This document shows positions 1 to 9,747 of a stretch of DNA of 64,000 bases, piece after piece. Each line of letters starts with the position of its first letter. The first letter of the stretch is position 1. The notes under the pieces were generated by a model. It made no database searches. It worked only from the letters and a program-made list of their open reading frames with translations, and was not told where the DNA came from. A program made the translations under genes and the position numbers. Source of the DNA: Chionis minor (lineage: Eukaryota > Chordata > Aves > Charadriiformes > Chionididae); assembly GCA_013398295.1 (NCBI GenBank), contig VZSF01007301.1, positions 1,262,651-1,326,650 on the forward strand, written 5' to 3'.

Positions 1-149
1 GCCCCATCCCTGGAAGCATTTGAGGCCAGGTTGGATGGGGCTTTGAGCAACCTGGTCTGGTTGAAGACGTCCCTGCCCTTGGCAACGGGGTTGGACCAGA
101 TGATCTTTGAAGGTCCCTCCCAACCCAAAACGTTCTCTGATTCTATGAA
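1..149 (+). repeat. CR1 LINE 3' fragment
   Basis: This is the 3' end of a chicken-repeat-1 (CR1) non-LTR retrotransposon, cut off by the window edge. It shows the characteristic run 'ccccatccctggaag', then 'ggctttgagcaacctggtct', then 'ggtccctcccaaccc', and it ends in a single degenerate 'tgattctatga' tail unit. The same order of motifs recurs in the copy at 28522-29046. This copy has many substitutions and only one tail unit, so it looks older. The open frame across it (31-309) runs past the repeat into unique DNA and is not a gene. Confidence 0.93.
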
Positions 150-3100
150 ATGCTGTGCAGTTTGGATGTTGCTAAGCTCACTCAGACAACTAGAGGTATG
201 TGTTGCCACACAAGAGTTTCGGAGGGAACCCCAGAAGAGAGCAAGAGGCTTTTTGGCAAGTGAGTTGTTTTCTTTTTTTGTGTGTAAGCTTTTAGTAAAT
301 AATGGATGATTATTTCCACTGCAGCAATAATGTACCATATAGGGTTTTGTTTGTTTTAGTGCTGAACACAGCATTTTCTCCTTTCACAATTTCTGATGTA
401 ATTGCCCCAACAAAAACAAAGATTAAGGGTCTGTCAAAGCTGTTACCATCCCAGTGTGAATGAGTATGTTTGTGGCCTCAGTCAGCGGTCCGTAATAGAC
501 TACATGCATTAACCTCTTATGTGTTTACATCAGATACGCTTGTCAGTTCGTGTGTCTAAGGCATGAAGCTCTGTGCATGGAGAGATTTCTTACTGCATTT
601 CAGTGGTACAATAAATCCAATTTTGGCATTCACGATACTTGACAGAGCATTTTTTGAAGGAATATGAAGTAGTTGCATGGCATGTATTTACATAAATGCA
701 TTACACAAAGTGCTGCTCCAGCGTAAACTCTGCTGGGTCAAGTTGACCACATTTTTTTTCCCCCTCCTGTAGGTTAACTTTCTGCCATAGGGCGTTATGG
801 TGAATGGAATAAAGCCTGTTTGTGCCATTCTAAATAGATGATGCTGGATCAGGTGTCATTCATCCCCCTACAGCCAGAGGAAACACCTTAGCATGGGCTG
901 TGGCTGCTCTGACAGAAAATGGCATCAGGTGTCTCTTCATCACCTGGATGAAACTAGCAATGCAGGGACGACCATGGTGCTTATGATCACAGTCGCATAG
1001 CCAGAGATATGCACATTTGGACATTATTGTTAGTAATCCCCTAATAATATTATCCACATATATTACACCTTATCTGTCAAAGGGTTTTTAGTGTTCCCAG
1101 AGAGGTGAGAACAGTAATATGCTGGAAGGTACAGATGGGAAAGCGAAAAGTGTACTTACTGGATATACTGAGGATCAGTAATCTTTTCGGAGTGGGAATG
1201 TATAGGTGGGGAGGGACTTAAACCTGCATGAAACTCCAATGACCTCTAGAAAATTAGTAACTGGGGCATTGGACAGCATCTCTGACCACGTAGGCAGGAA
1301 AGTGTCTGTAGCTCATCAGGTAGACAAAGAAAGGGAAGGAGGGTCATCTCCAAGTAAATAGATTGGCTGGCTTTTATTTCTGTCACCTGTGGCTGTTTTA
1401 AGCTTTGCATCAGTACTGTCTGCTGCAGATACACATTTATATCTGCATGGCCAGGACCTTGTTTGAGTTAGGGCTGATTTCAGAGCTTCTCACTATAATC
1501 ACGGCATTGCATTCCCACTGTTGTGGTCAGGTTTGCAATAGGAGTTCTGGAGGATGCATGCGGAAGAGGGCACTCTAATACATTTATCTAGGATATCCAA
1601 GAGGCAATTTCTTACATTTTAAAGAAGTCGCACACATCAGTACCAGGGGAGAGGAAGGTTTGGCACCTTCTGGCCAAACTCAGCCAGGAACACTTTTGAG
1701 TATATGGCAGGATAGCAAGGAGTGTGCCTGCACACTGAGAAGGACATAAAAAATTAGATACTGATGGTTTTTACTGACTTGTGCTTTTATCCTTTTGAGG
1801 TCTTAGAGAGCCATTCTGAAAGTTTTCAGTACTCATGCTCAATTGTAGTGAGGTGCAGTAAACTAAGAACTATGATGGGATGCTTCAAGAGCTGTTTTGT
1901 TGTTTACTCACCCATGCAAGTCAGTTTCTTGCCGTGGACAAATCTTGACTACTTGGTGTTTTGCCCTGAGTAAGACCTCCTCAGAGGCAGTTCTTCATAC
2001 CAAAAAGTTAGTTACAAGCAGAAGGCTAACTCCTCTTAGGGTCAGGAGTTATGTGAAACTTAAATGGTGTGCAGTTGTTATCTGGCCATTCTTACCGGAA
2101 TAAATTTCGCTTTGTATCATTTACAATGTCTTGTTAAGTATTTTATAAGCTAGAGGGACAGAACCAGGAGCTATAGGTTCTACGGGACGGAGAGCCTGCT
2201 GCCACAGAGGGACTGCAGCGCACTGCCATGCATGACTTGCAGTGCTTGAAACCATTCCAGTATATTTTGAAAAGGGAGCTTTCTGGTTTTGGCCCAGCAA
2301 AACTTGTTTTAAAGGTGCTCCTACCTAGTTTTCAGATAACCAAACCCCACCTGAGTTATCAGGTCTAACATTCATTTTGTCTTTATCCAGACCTCTTCTC
2401 TTCTCCCCATCTGTTCACTGTGCTTGGTCCCAGTGGCAAGGTTGGCATTTAATCATGGGTGCTAATCTGTTAGTTTTTTAGAGAAACTGGAACTGTCTGA
2501 CAAGGCAGAAAGAGGGAGATCACTGAAGTAATTTACCTGGTTTTGCTGAACTCAGTTTGCCTCCCTAGAGAAATTTAATCCCATCTTCTTTTGTTAGGTC
2601 ATAGTAGAGAAAAAGACAGTGCTGAGGCTACTTCCCTTCCAATCCTTTTCTTCTTTTTTCAGTCTTGCCGAATAATGAGGGGAAAAAAATGTCAGCACTC
2701 GGAGAGGTGCAAATTTGCTTACCTTCTGCCTTGCAAAGGATGTATTAACCTCTTTCTCTGCTGGATGGTTCAATCCCAGCGCAGGATGGAGTCTGTCAGT
2801 TGTGTTCGGCTGCTGTTGCTTCTTCTTTCAGTTTCAGGCTGACTTCCTCCACCTTTTCTGTCTTCAGGGACACAGACACCGTTTTGTACATGTGTGTGAA
2901 TTGTCCTTCAAAGGCATTAAACTACTGACTTCAGGCACTCACAAGTGGATACGTGATAGCACACCGCACAGGCTAGGCTGCAAAACCCACTCAAGAAGTT
3001 GCATAAATTCTTTAGGGCAGTTAACCGGAGCTAATTTAGCTGGGTTTCACAAGAACTAAAGCCACAGAAGGTATGTGGCAACAACTGTAATTTGAGAGCT

Positions 3101-4660
3101 AGCTTATATGAGCCTTTAAGAAGCAAAATACCTAAATACCTGCCAGGAATCAATCATAACTGTAACAAAAATACTTCACTTCTTTTTCTCCTGTTGAAAC
3201 TTGCTCATACGCTTTTCCAGCTCCTTTCTGCTAGGATGAAAAGTAGTTTTAGCAAATAAATAGAAGAATGTCACTGTTCTTCCCACAAGACATCAGACGT
3301 ATGGCACAGCAGAATGGGCGACGCCTGTCCTCAGGTCCCGAAGCGTATAGTCGACCTGTGGACTGTGTTTCACACAGCAGCAGCTTATCAAACCTGGGTT
3401 GTTGCATCTCGATGCACAGAGACCTTTGAAGCAGGCTAGCGAATACTGGCGCTTTGATTGCAGCCTTTTCTGGAGGTTTCCACCCTAGAGAATCAGTCCA
3501 GAGTGCAGCTCTTTGCGGTTGTGTCCACAGATGTGGTTCTGGCTGCTCTTCTTGGGGGATCCAGAGAAAGAAGAGACGCAGTAACAGCACATAAGTCGTT
3601 GACTGTAAGCTGTGTGCCGTCCTTTGTCAGCTGCCAGCAGCACAGATACTTCTTACTTACGCATGGCTTTAGCGTGTAAGTCACATTGTATTTATAGGAA
3701 GTTTCTATTGGTCCTTTTCCAAGTACTGGGTGTAGTTAAGTCCTGATTTTGTCTCATTTGGAGCTCGCAGTACCCAGTGAACCTCCCTGGAAAGAGTGAC
3801 GTGTGAGGTGATGGACTCGGTAAATCCATGATCCCAGGCAGTGGGAGCTGTGATAAAAAAAGACACTTAGAGTAAACCAGGGTCTCCAAGCAATCTCACT
3901 GGAGGTGTTGCCTTGCAGACCTACGGCTCTGAATGAGCTGTAGTGAGCGTGATGAGGTGCTGTGAGAGGTGGTTACACTGCAAAACGTTAAGCAGCTGAT
4001 TAACCAGTCTCCACACAGTGAAGGCAAAGAGAGAGCTCCTCCATCTTCTGTCACGGTGGTCCACGCAGACCCAGAACCCAGTTTAACTACTCTGAGTATC
4101 ACCTCTCCGTTGACCTGATGGGCAGCCTGTGGAGATTAGCCAGTTAGACCCTCACAGGTGAATTTTATAAATACATTCTTGCACAGAGCCCCTTTGGTTT
4201 AATAGAAATGTGGCACGATTGCAAGTCACCACCCATGTATTTTAAGCATGTTGATATTAGCTTGAAAAATAGTGCAGCATTAAATAAGAAAAAACATACA
4301 TTTAAAACTTTATGTGCCTCTGTTGCATAAATCTTGAAGATGTGAGGGTTTTTTAAAGCATATCCACTGTCATGAAATTTAGAGAAGTTTTTTCTTTTTT
4401 TTTTTTTTAGGAAAGTTGCATTCCCATAGTTCCAGGGTCTACGGCATTACAAAAATCATCAAGCATTTTGGATTCAGAGAAAAAAACCATTCACGTGGGT
4501 AAGTAATATTTCTACAGTATCGCTGTGGCTTACAGATGTTACGATTGAGCAGAACATGTCAATAGAACTGTCAGGAAGGAAACGTTTCACTGATAGGATT
4601 ACGCTCAAAACGTTTGAGTAGTTTTTTAGCAACAAATTCTAAACAATGCAAATGCAAAAC
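150..4660. other. Intergenic DNA downstream of BCL2
   Basis: No gene is recognisable here. The stretch lies beyond the BCL2 poly(A) site. In other vertebrates the neighbour on this side is PHLPP1, transcribed toward BCL2, but none of its exons is visible. The sequence is mixed AT-rich unique DNA with a T-rich tract at 4388-4408. A small inverted repeat at 1659-1680 (GTTTGGC facing GCCAAAC) is probably incidental. Short open frames are scattered and unsupported. A strong-looking acceptor and donor pair on the + strand bounds 4411-4498 and is discussed as a finding. Confidence 0.6.
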
Positions 4661-4678
4661 AAGTAACTCACAGTGTGC

Positions 4679-4684
4679 TTTATT
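4679..4684 (-). terminator. BCL2: BCL2 distal poly(A) signal (AATAAA)
   Basis: On the minus strand the hexamer AATAAA is followed by GCACACTGTGAG and preceded by a block containing CATTAAACTTTCC and GTCTAGTTAATATTGTGAA. This order closely matches the end of the human BCL2 mRNA as I remember it, where AATAAAGTACAGTGTGAG precedes the cleavage point. Cleavage is therefore inferred at about 4660. Other AATAAA hexamers occur inside the UTR in sense orientation, for example at 7621-7626 and 7697-7702, and could give shorter transcripts, but nothing in the sequence shows that they are used. Confidence 0.85.
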
Positions 4685-6917
4685 ATTTTTTCACAATATT
4701 AACTAGACAAACATGGAAAGTTTAATGGCAGCATGTTCTTATAACATTTTTAAGACAAAGAACAACATAATTATATTAAATGATGATAAACTGACGAACT
4801 ACATTACCATACATACATCATCCAAAGGTACTGGATAAACGATGTCTGCTTATGTACATTTATGCTGGTGATAATTAAAATTCAAATATTCAGAAGAAAA
4901 AGAAAAAATATGCTATTTAAATTATAAAAATATACAGGTTTTGTGTGGAATTCTTAATGCTGTGTAACTTTTTGAAAAATATTTCATTCTGTGATGAAGC
5001 TGCATTAGCTTAGCATAGGAGTGTGATTTAAACCAAATACAGGTTAAATTGGCTCTTTTGTCTTCCTTGTATTTAGCCTTATTTGAAAGAGAGATAGGAA
5101 TGAAAAACAAAAAGCTGGACTTTTGCAGAGAGAAAGAATTTTTTACTCATAAATCAAAAGCTGTTTAATTTTTCATGTAGTACTGAGCCATTAACTCATA
5201 ACACAAATGAATCATTTTGCTAGCTTGTAAAGATAGAGGAAAAAAAAAAAAGATAGCCTTTAAACATGCTACTTCGCTAGGCTTTTAATCAATAGGACTG
5301 CTAGGTTTGTGGAGTGCAGTGCAGGTGCACAGCTAAGCACAGTGTCATGCCTCAGGGTCAAAGCATGCAGTCCTTAACGTACAGGTGACTCCTGCTGCCT
5401 CAGATGGGGACACTGTGTGCGTGAAAGGATTGGGGGTTACTGGGTCCTTATTCTTTGAACTGCATCATCACCTTGTTTCCTTTGCACATCTGGTTTCAGA
5501 TGCTCAGGCTGTGTAAGCCCCAATCGCAACAGCAAATCGCTGAACTCTTATAGTGCTTGGATAGTTTTATAATAATTTGCAAATAATTTTGTAATTGAAA
5601 ATTGTTAGTCATTGTAGTCATGTAGCACACACATTTGTAGCTGGTTTTGGTTAAAAGTTATTTTCAGACCATCTTGGGTGAACTCCTGCATCATGTGAAA
5701 CTCAAGATTTTCTTACATACCAATATCATTCACTGTATCTTCCAGTCCCCTTCCTTATCTGTATATTCTATGTTACCTTTACAGCCCCATTACTCCTTTG
5801 TAATGGATCCAGTGCTTCTTCTATTAAGAAACATCCTCTGTTTCAGCTCTGATTTCAGAATATTTCACTTGCAGATTTTTTTTCTTGTTTTTCCATCTGT
5901 TCCTAAGTTACTGATATGTTAACAGATCTTACGTGATCATACAGATTATTTTTTTTTGGAAAGTAAAATATTTTCCTTCATTATTTTCTTAATAAATGCA
6001 ATGAAAGAGAATTAGCGACTAATAAATTCAATACCGCAAAATCAAGTATGTCTCTTAAATTCCTACAGATTCCCTGTTTTGCAAAAGACTGCCATCTGAA
6101 TTAACGAAGTTTCGTAGTGAGGAATAATTGTGGGGTCTCTGTAATCTTTTACTCTGCCCTTATATCATCCTTTTTTCAATGGTAAGGATGATAGATGAGC
6201 AAATTCCACATAACAGTCATATTTAAGCAAGGATATATTTCAGTGATCTCTTTGTTTCCCTCCACTTCTTGACCTCTTCCTTTGTTGTCCTCTGATCTTC
6301 AATACCTAACCAACTTCAGAAGTGTCCCTCTTTTTTCATTTTTTTGCTCCTACAACTTGGATGTGCTGGGAGTGGTCAGCTGTGTGTGCATACATAGTGA
6401 CAGAGGACAGATTTTTACTGAATAGTCTTGGAGCATGGAAGTCTATAAGGCATTTTGTGGGGGAAAAAAATCTTATGTGAAAGTGTAATGAAGAATAGGA
6501 AAGACCGGAATTATTGCAAAAGAAATGCAGGAGTGAGAGGAGAGGCTTTTATTAAAGAAGTTCAAGCTTTTATATACATTCAATGTTTCTAATATGTTTC
6601 TTAATAAATGTATTATCAACTATCATTATATCTAATGCAGCCACAATACTGTACTATTCTGCAGTCAGGATGGGAAAATTCCATTAGCTCTTTAATAAAA
6701 TAAAATCATCAACAGTCATCATGACTCTTCTTTTTGCCTGGTATTAACTAATACACTGGGAAGTCCAGTGAGTAGACACAACAGAACACAAAATCCTCAG
6801 TATTTATTTAAATGTGTATTAAATGTCGTCTTCATATTATTTCTAAAGCAGCTTTAAAAAACTTTTGCCATTGGAAGGTATTAAAAAATAAAACCCATTC
6901 AAATTATCCTGGTAGTA

Positions 6918-6925
6918 TAGCAGCA
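6918..6925 (-). promoter_or_regulatory. BCL2: Conserved miR-15/16-family seed match in BCL2 3' UTR
   Basis: In mRNA sense this reads TGCTGCTA, the complement of the miR-15/16 seed. It lies about 2.4 kb after the stop codon. Just upstream in the mRNA is the block AAAGGTTTACATTGTCAAA, which also precedes the validated miR-15/16 site in the human BCL2 3' UTR. Shared context as well as seed makes this the orthologous site and not a chance octamer. miR-15a and miR-16 repression of BCL2 is established in mammals; that it operates in this species is inferred. Confidence 0.8.
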
Positions 6926-7469
6926 CTGGAATCGATAGTTACTCTTTTAGTACTTTTGACAATGTAAACCTTTAATAAAATAAACAATATTGAAACAATT
7001 TGAGGTCTAATAGTTCATGAACTTTAATGGGTGTATGGGCACAAATTGAAACGAAAACTTGGTTGTGAAATGAAATGTTAGCTCAATATCAGCCAATTCC
7101 AGTTGTGAAATTGGCTGCAGACAAATTCGGCTTGGAAGCTGAAAAAAACCAAAGCCCACACTCAATCCACAATATTCAGTTGCTCCCATTTCAAATATTT
7201 TTCATACGAACCCTACATGAGCATGCCCACTTCTGACAGAAGCACCCTGTAAACATTGCAGGTGCTTTTTGTTTGATGGTGGGATTTTTCATTTTTCTTT
7301 AATCACGCATAGTTCACATTTTTGTGTTCTTAGAAACATTTCCTTTCTATGTTTCTATAAAATTAAAAATAATTTCAAATTTGAAATGTAAGCTCGCTCT
7401 GTCTTTGCTCATACAAAGTGTAGGTGCCACGACTAAATAGCAGTAAAAATGCTGAGATGTACAACTCTT

Positions 7470-7492
7470 AAAAAAAACAAACAAACAAAAAA
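7470..7492 (+). repeat. Short A-rich (AAAC)n repeat in BCL2 3' UTR
   Basis: A run of A is followed by three AAAC-type units and more A. In BCL2 mRNA sense it is a (TTTG)n and poly-T stretch. It sits between two blocks that appear conserved with human (GCTGCTTT on one side, CATCTCAGC on the other), where the human UTR also carries a T-rich stretch, so this is a conserved low-complexity position of variable length. Confidence 0.8.
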
Positions 7493-7657
7493 GCAGCTTT
7501 GAAGACACAACATCAACTACAGCCTTAACATTGAACATATTACATTCCCAACTTAATGGAGATATTTTGCATATAATGCCACAAAGTTATCCGACGGAAA
7601 TCTTGAGGTTGAATCTACAGTTTATTCACTGTATGTTTTTTCATCCTTAGAGCACTT

Positions 7658-7696
7658 ATGTATTGTACGTATGTATTGTATGTATGTATTGTACAT
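7658..7696 (+). repeat. Three-copy 13-bp tandem repeat in BCL2 3' UTR
   Basis: Three consecutive 13-bp units occupy 7658-7670, 7671-7683 and 7684-7696. The consensus is ATGTATTGTAYRT, with differences only near the unit ends. In mRNA sense the units read as alternating ACATAC and ACAAT motifs. Nothing like the tandem arrangement is present in my recollection of the human UTR, so it is probably a lineage-specific expansion. No binding-protein site is claimed. Confidence 0.9.
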
Positions 7697-8045
7697 TTTA
7701 TTCAGAGCTTTGCAACCTTTTCTTTTTATGTCCGGACGTCCATTTACCCACAAATCCCAGATTTCAAAAGTTTCATAGAAAAAAATAGGAGCGCTTGCCT
7801 TAAACATTTGAAACTGGACATTTCCACGCCTCGGAGCAGCCCGTGGGACACGCTTCAGAGTCTTCGGCTTCGTCGGGACTCCTGGCCCCCTCCGAGCGCA
7901 TGGAAAGCCCTGCTTTAAAACCCATTGACGCATCTGGTTTCAGAACACAGGTCTGTTTATAAAACTGCATACTGAGTACTCCACATTAATTTTACTTGCG
8001 TTGCATTTTGTAACATAAGCAGATGACTTCACACACCCTCCTTCT

Positions 8046-8054
8046 CCCCCCCCC
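8046..8054 (+). repeat. C9 tract (G9 in BCL2 mRNA)
   Basis: Nine consecutive C on the + strand give nine consecutive G in the BCL2 transcript, flanked by a thymine- and cytosine-rich stretch. It is the only strong G tract in an otherwise AU-rich 3' UTR. Such a run can vary in length and may take part in G-rich RNA structure; neither is shown here. Confidence 0.85.
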
Positions 8055-9178
8055 AACCCAAAGCTTTTCCTCCAACCTATTTTTGCTTGAAACGACAGCA
8101 GGCACCTGCGCGACTGAGGTGTCAAAGAGTCTCTGTCCAGAGCAAAGATTTGGCGTTTCTTCATCACCTCTTCTTCTGTAGGCAGTCTTAGGAAATTAAT
8201 AGTGTGAAATAATTTTGAGGGCGAGGGGCAGGAGGATAAAGCTCACTTTCTTTTCCTGTTATGAAAATGAACTTGATTTTGGTGTCCAGTTTAATAAACA
8301 AGGATAGTCAGAGCTAATCTGTAACTCAGCTGAGGTCTGCTTCTTGCCAAATAAAATTAAGATCTTTTTCAACTTTCAGGGATTTCGAGACCGCATCTAA
8401 TTGGTTTCAAACCCCTGGAGGAACTCAGTAAGTAAACAGGATCAGGATTAGTTGCAGATACGAGCCCACTAAAGTGGGACACAGGTCAGGTCTTCAGACT
8501 CCAGTTCTGCTCTGTCGAAGCAGGCACTTAAGGTCTCCTGATGTTTCCGTGTCAGTAGCCGCAAAAAACATTTTACTGCTGAGAAAATCATTGGAACGGC
8601 AATTTCCTGCAAGCTCCAAAGATTTAACTTCACACTTCTATTAAAAAAAAGTATTTGAGTTGACACGTATTATACATATTAGGGTATTGTGATTATGATG
8701 TGACGGCACAACTGGTAACTTGAAAATGCATGTTTACAAGGCATAGGCAATCACATTTCCAACTCTTCTCCTGTAGGGATAGCCAGGTTTCCTTCAAAAA
8801 GTTGCCATCTTGACTCCACGTATGTACCATGTTGAATTGCTTACTCCGTCAGTTCTTACCAGCAGGACAGGGTGAGAACTTTGTTCACGCTGACCTTGTC
8901 TTTCAGATCCCTCCCAGCCATCCAGAAAATGCACGGAAAATCAACACAATTATGCAGCCTTTAGCAGCTCGAGTAACTGCCCTCGTAAGTGTAAGCAGGT
9001 AGGTCTTTGTCAGAATATTTGCTCTTCAGAGATAAAATAATCCAGCCAGCTGCATTAATTAAAAAAAAAAGAACCTAAAAGACTTTGGGGCTCATTAAAG
9101 TTAAGAATAACAACATGATGTGATGACAGATACAACTTGCAGAGTTTCTGAAAATAGCAGGTTAAAATGTAAATATCT

Positions 9179-9217
9179 TTTAATAAATAATTTTCCTGCA
9201 ATGTAAAAATAAATGAT
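9179..9217 (-). promoter_or_regulatory. BCL2: AU-rich element after the BCL2 stop codon
   Basis: In mRNA sense this stretch contains ATCATTTATTTTTACATT followed by TTATTTATT. It begins about 140 nt after the stop codon. The preceding bases, CAGCTATTACTGCCAAAGG, match the bases that precede the known AU-rich element of human BCL2 as I recall it. In mammals this element is bound by stability factors and accelerates decay of BCL2 mRNA during apoptosis. Function in this species is inferred from position and sequence. Confidence 0.75.
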
Positions 9218-9356
9218 ATTTCCTTTGGCAGTAATAGCTGATTTAATCTTTAGCTGGGAAGTTGTTTTGCTCATAAAATACCATTGTGCTACAGAAAAAA
9301 AAATATTATTTTGCTGTTTTGAAAGACTTTTGTAATCCACGATAAACTGGGTGACT

Positions 9357-9491
9357 CTACTTATGTCCAAGATAAGCGCCAAGAGTGATGCAAGCTCCCA
9401 CCAGAACCAGGCTCAGGATAGTCTTCAGAGACATCCAGGAGAAATCGAACAAAGGCCTCATACTGTTGCCATACAACTCCACGAAGGCATC
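9357..9491 (-). CDS. BCL2: BCL2 exon 3: C-terminal BH2 end and membrane anchor (partial gene)
   Basis: This exon encodes the last 44 residues of the anti-apoptotic protein BCL2, starting [17 protein letters not shown] and ending GAYLGHK before TAG. BCL2 sits on the outer mitochondrial, ER and nuclear membranes and blocks BAX/BAK-dependent permeabilisation. The first residues (DAFVELYG) finish the BH2 motif that starts in exon 2. The final roughly 20 residues ([19 protein letters not shown]) are the hydrophobic tail anchor. The length of 44 codons plus stop equals the human exon 3 coding part. The exon starts in phase 0, as in human, where exon 2 ends at the BH2 tryptophan. Compared with human, N replaces P after ELYG, and M, I and V substitutions occur in the tail. 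All residues needed for the anchor are present and there is no frame damage. Exons 1 and 2 are not in this window. BCL2L1 is excluded by the tail sequence. Confidence 0.98.
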   Translation of the reverse strand, partial: DAFVELYGNSMRPLFDFSWMSLKTILSLVLVGACITLGAYLGHK

Positions 9492-9515
9492 CTAGAAAGG
9501 GAAATAACAGAATAT
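9492..9515 (-). promoter_or_regulatory. BCL2: Splice acceptor of BCL2 exon 3
   Basis: Reading the minus strand, the pyrimidine-rich stretch TTATTTCCCTTTCTAG precedes GATGCC, the first codons of exon 3. The AG occupies 9492-9493. This fixes the exon boundary and phase, consistent with the known human exon 2/exon 3 junction. Confidence 0.95.
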
Positions 9516-9747
9516 CAGAATTGCAGTAACTTTTTCAGAGAGGGGGGGAAACTTCTTCACACTCGATGGTCATCCAGCAATCACACTGGCACAAAAAACA
9601 CCCACAAACCGATTAAAATAGTGATTTGGGAGCTATGTTTTTGTGCAGTGCTTAGCCCAAAGTTCTCCTGCCTATTTCTTTACAAATATTGCTGCAATTA
9701 CTTACAGTTGCAACTTCTGCTTTAGGCATGCCCAGTCTAACAGAAAA

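Larger units (their letters stand above)
4661..9356 (-). other. BCL2: BCL2 3' untranslated region
   Basis: About 4.7 kb of AT-rich sequence lies between the BCL2 stop codon and the distal AATAAA, comparable in size to the long human 3' UTR. Blocks match the human UTR in the same order, by recall rather than by alignment. These are an AU-rich element just after the stop; a block at 7430-7580 containing GGCATTATATGCA and CATCTCAGC; a block at 6905-6980 with AAAGGTTTACATTGTCAAA and the miR-15/16 seed; a block at 6571-6660 with ACAGTATTGTGGCTGCA and GAATGTATATAAAAGC; and the terminal block. Long, AU-rich UTRs of this kind control BCL2 mRNA stability and microRNA repression. A more GC-rich patch at 7828-7905 and a 13-bp tandem repeat at 7658-7696 look lineage-specific. 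The left limit rests on one poly(A) signal. Confidence 0.85.

Noticed and set aside
2768..2778. tRNA B-box-like motif ggttcaatccc
   Set aside because: No matching A box, anticodon arm or acceptor stem can be folded around it.
3631..3675. + strand segment with a good acceptor and a GTAAGT donor
   Set aside because: Its possible frames hit stops when joined to the next exon-like segment at 4411; it shows the background rate of splice-like pairs.
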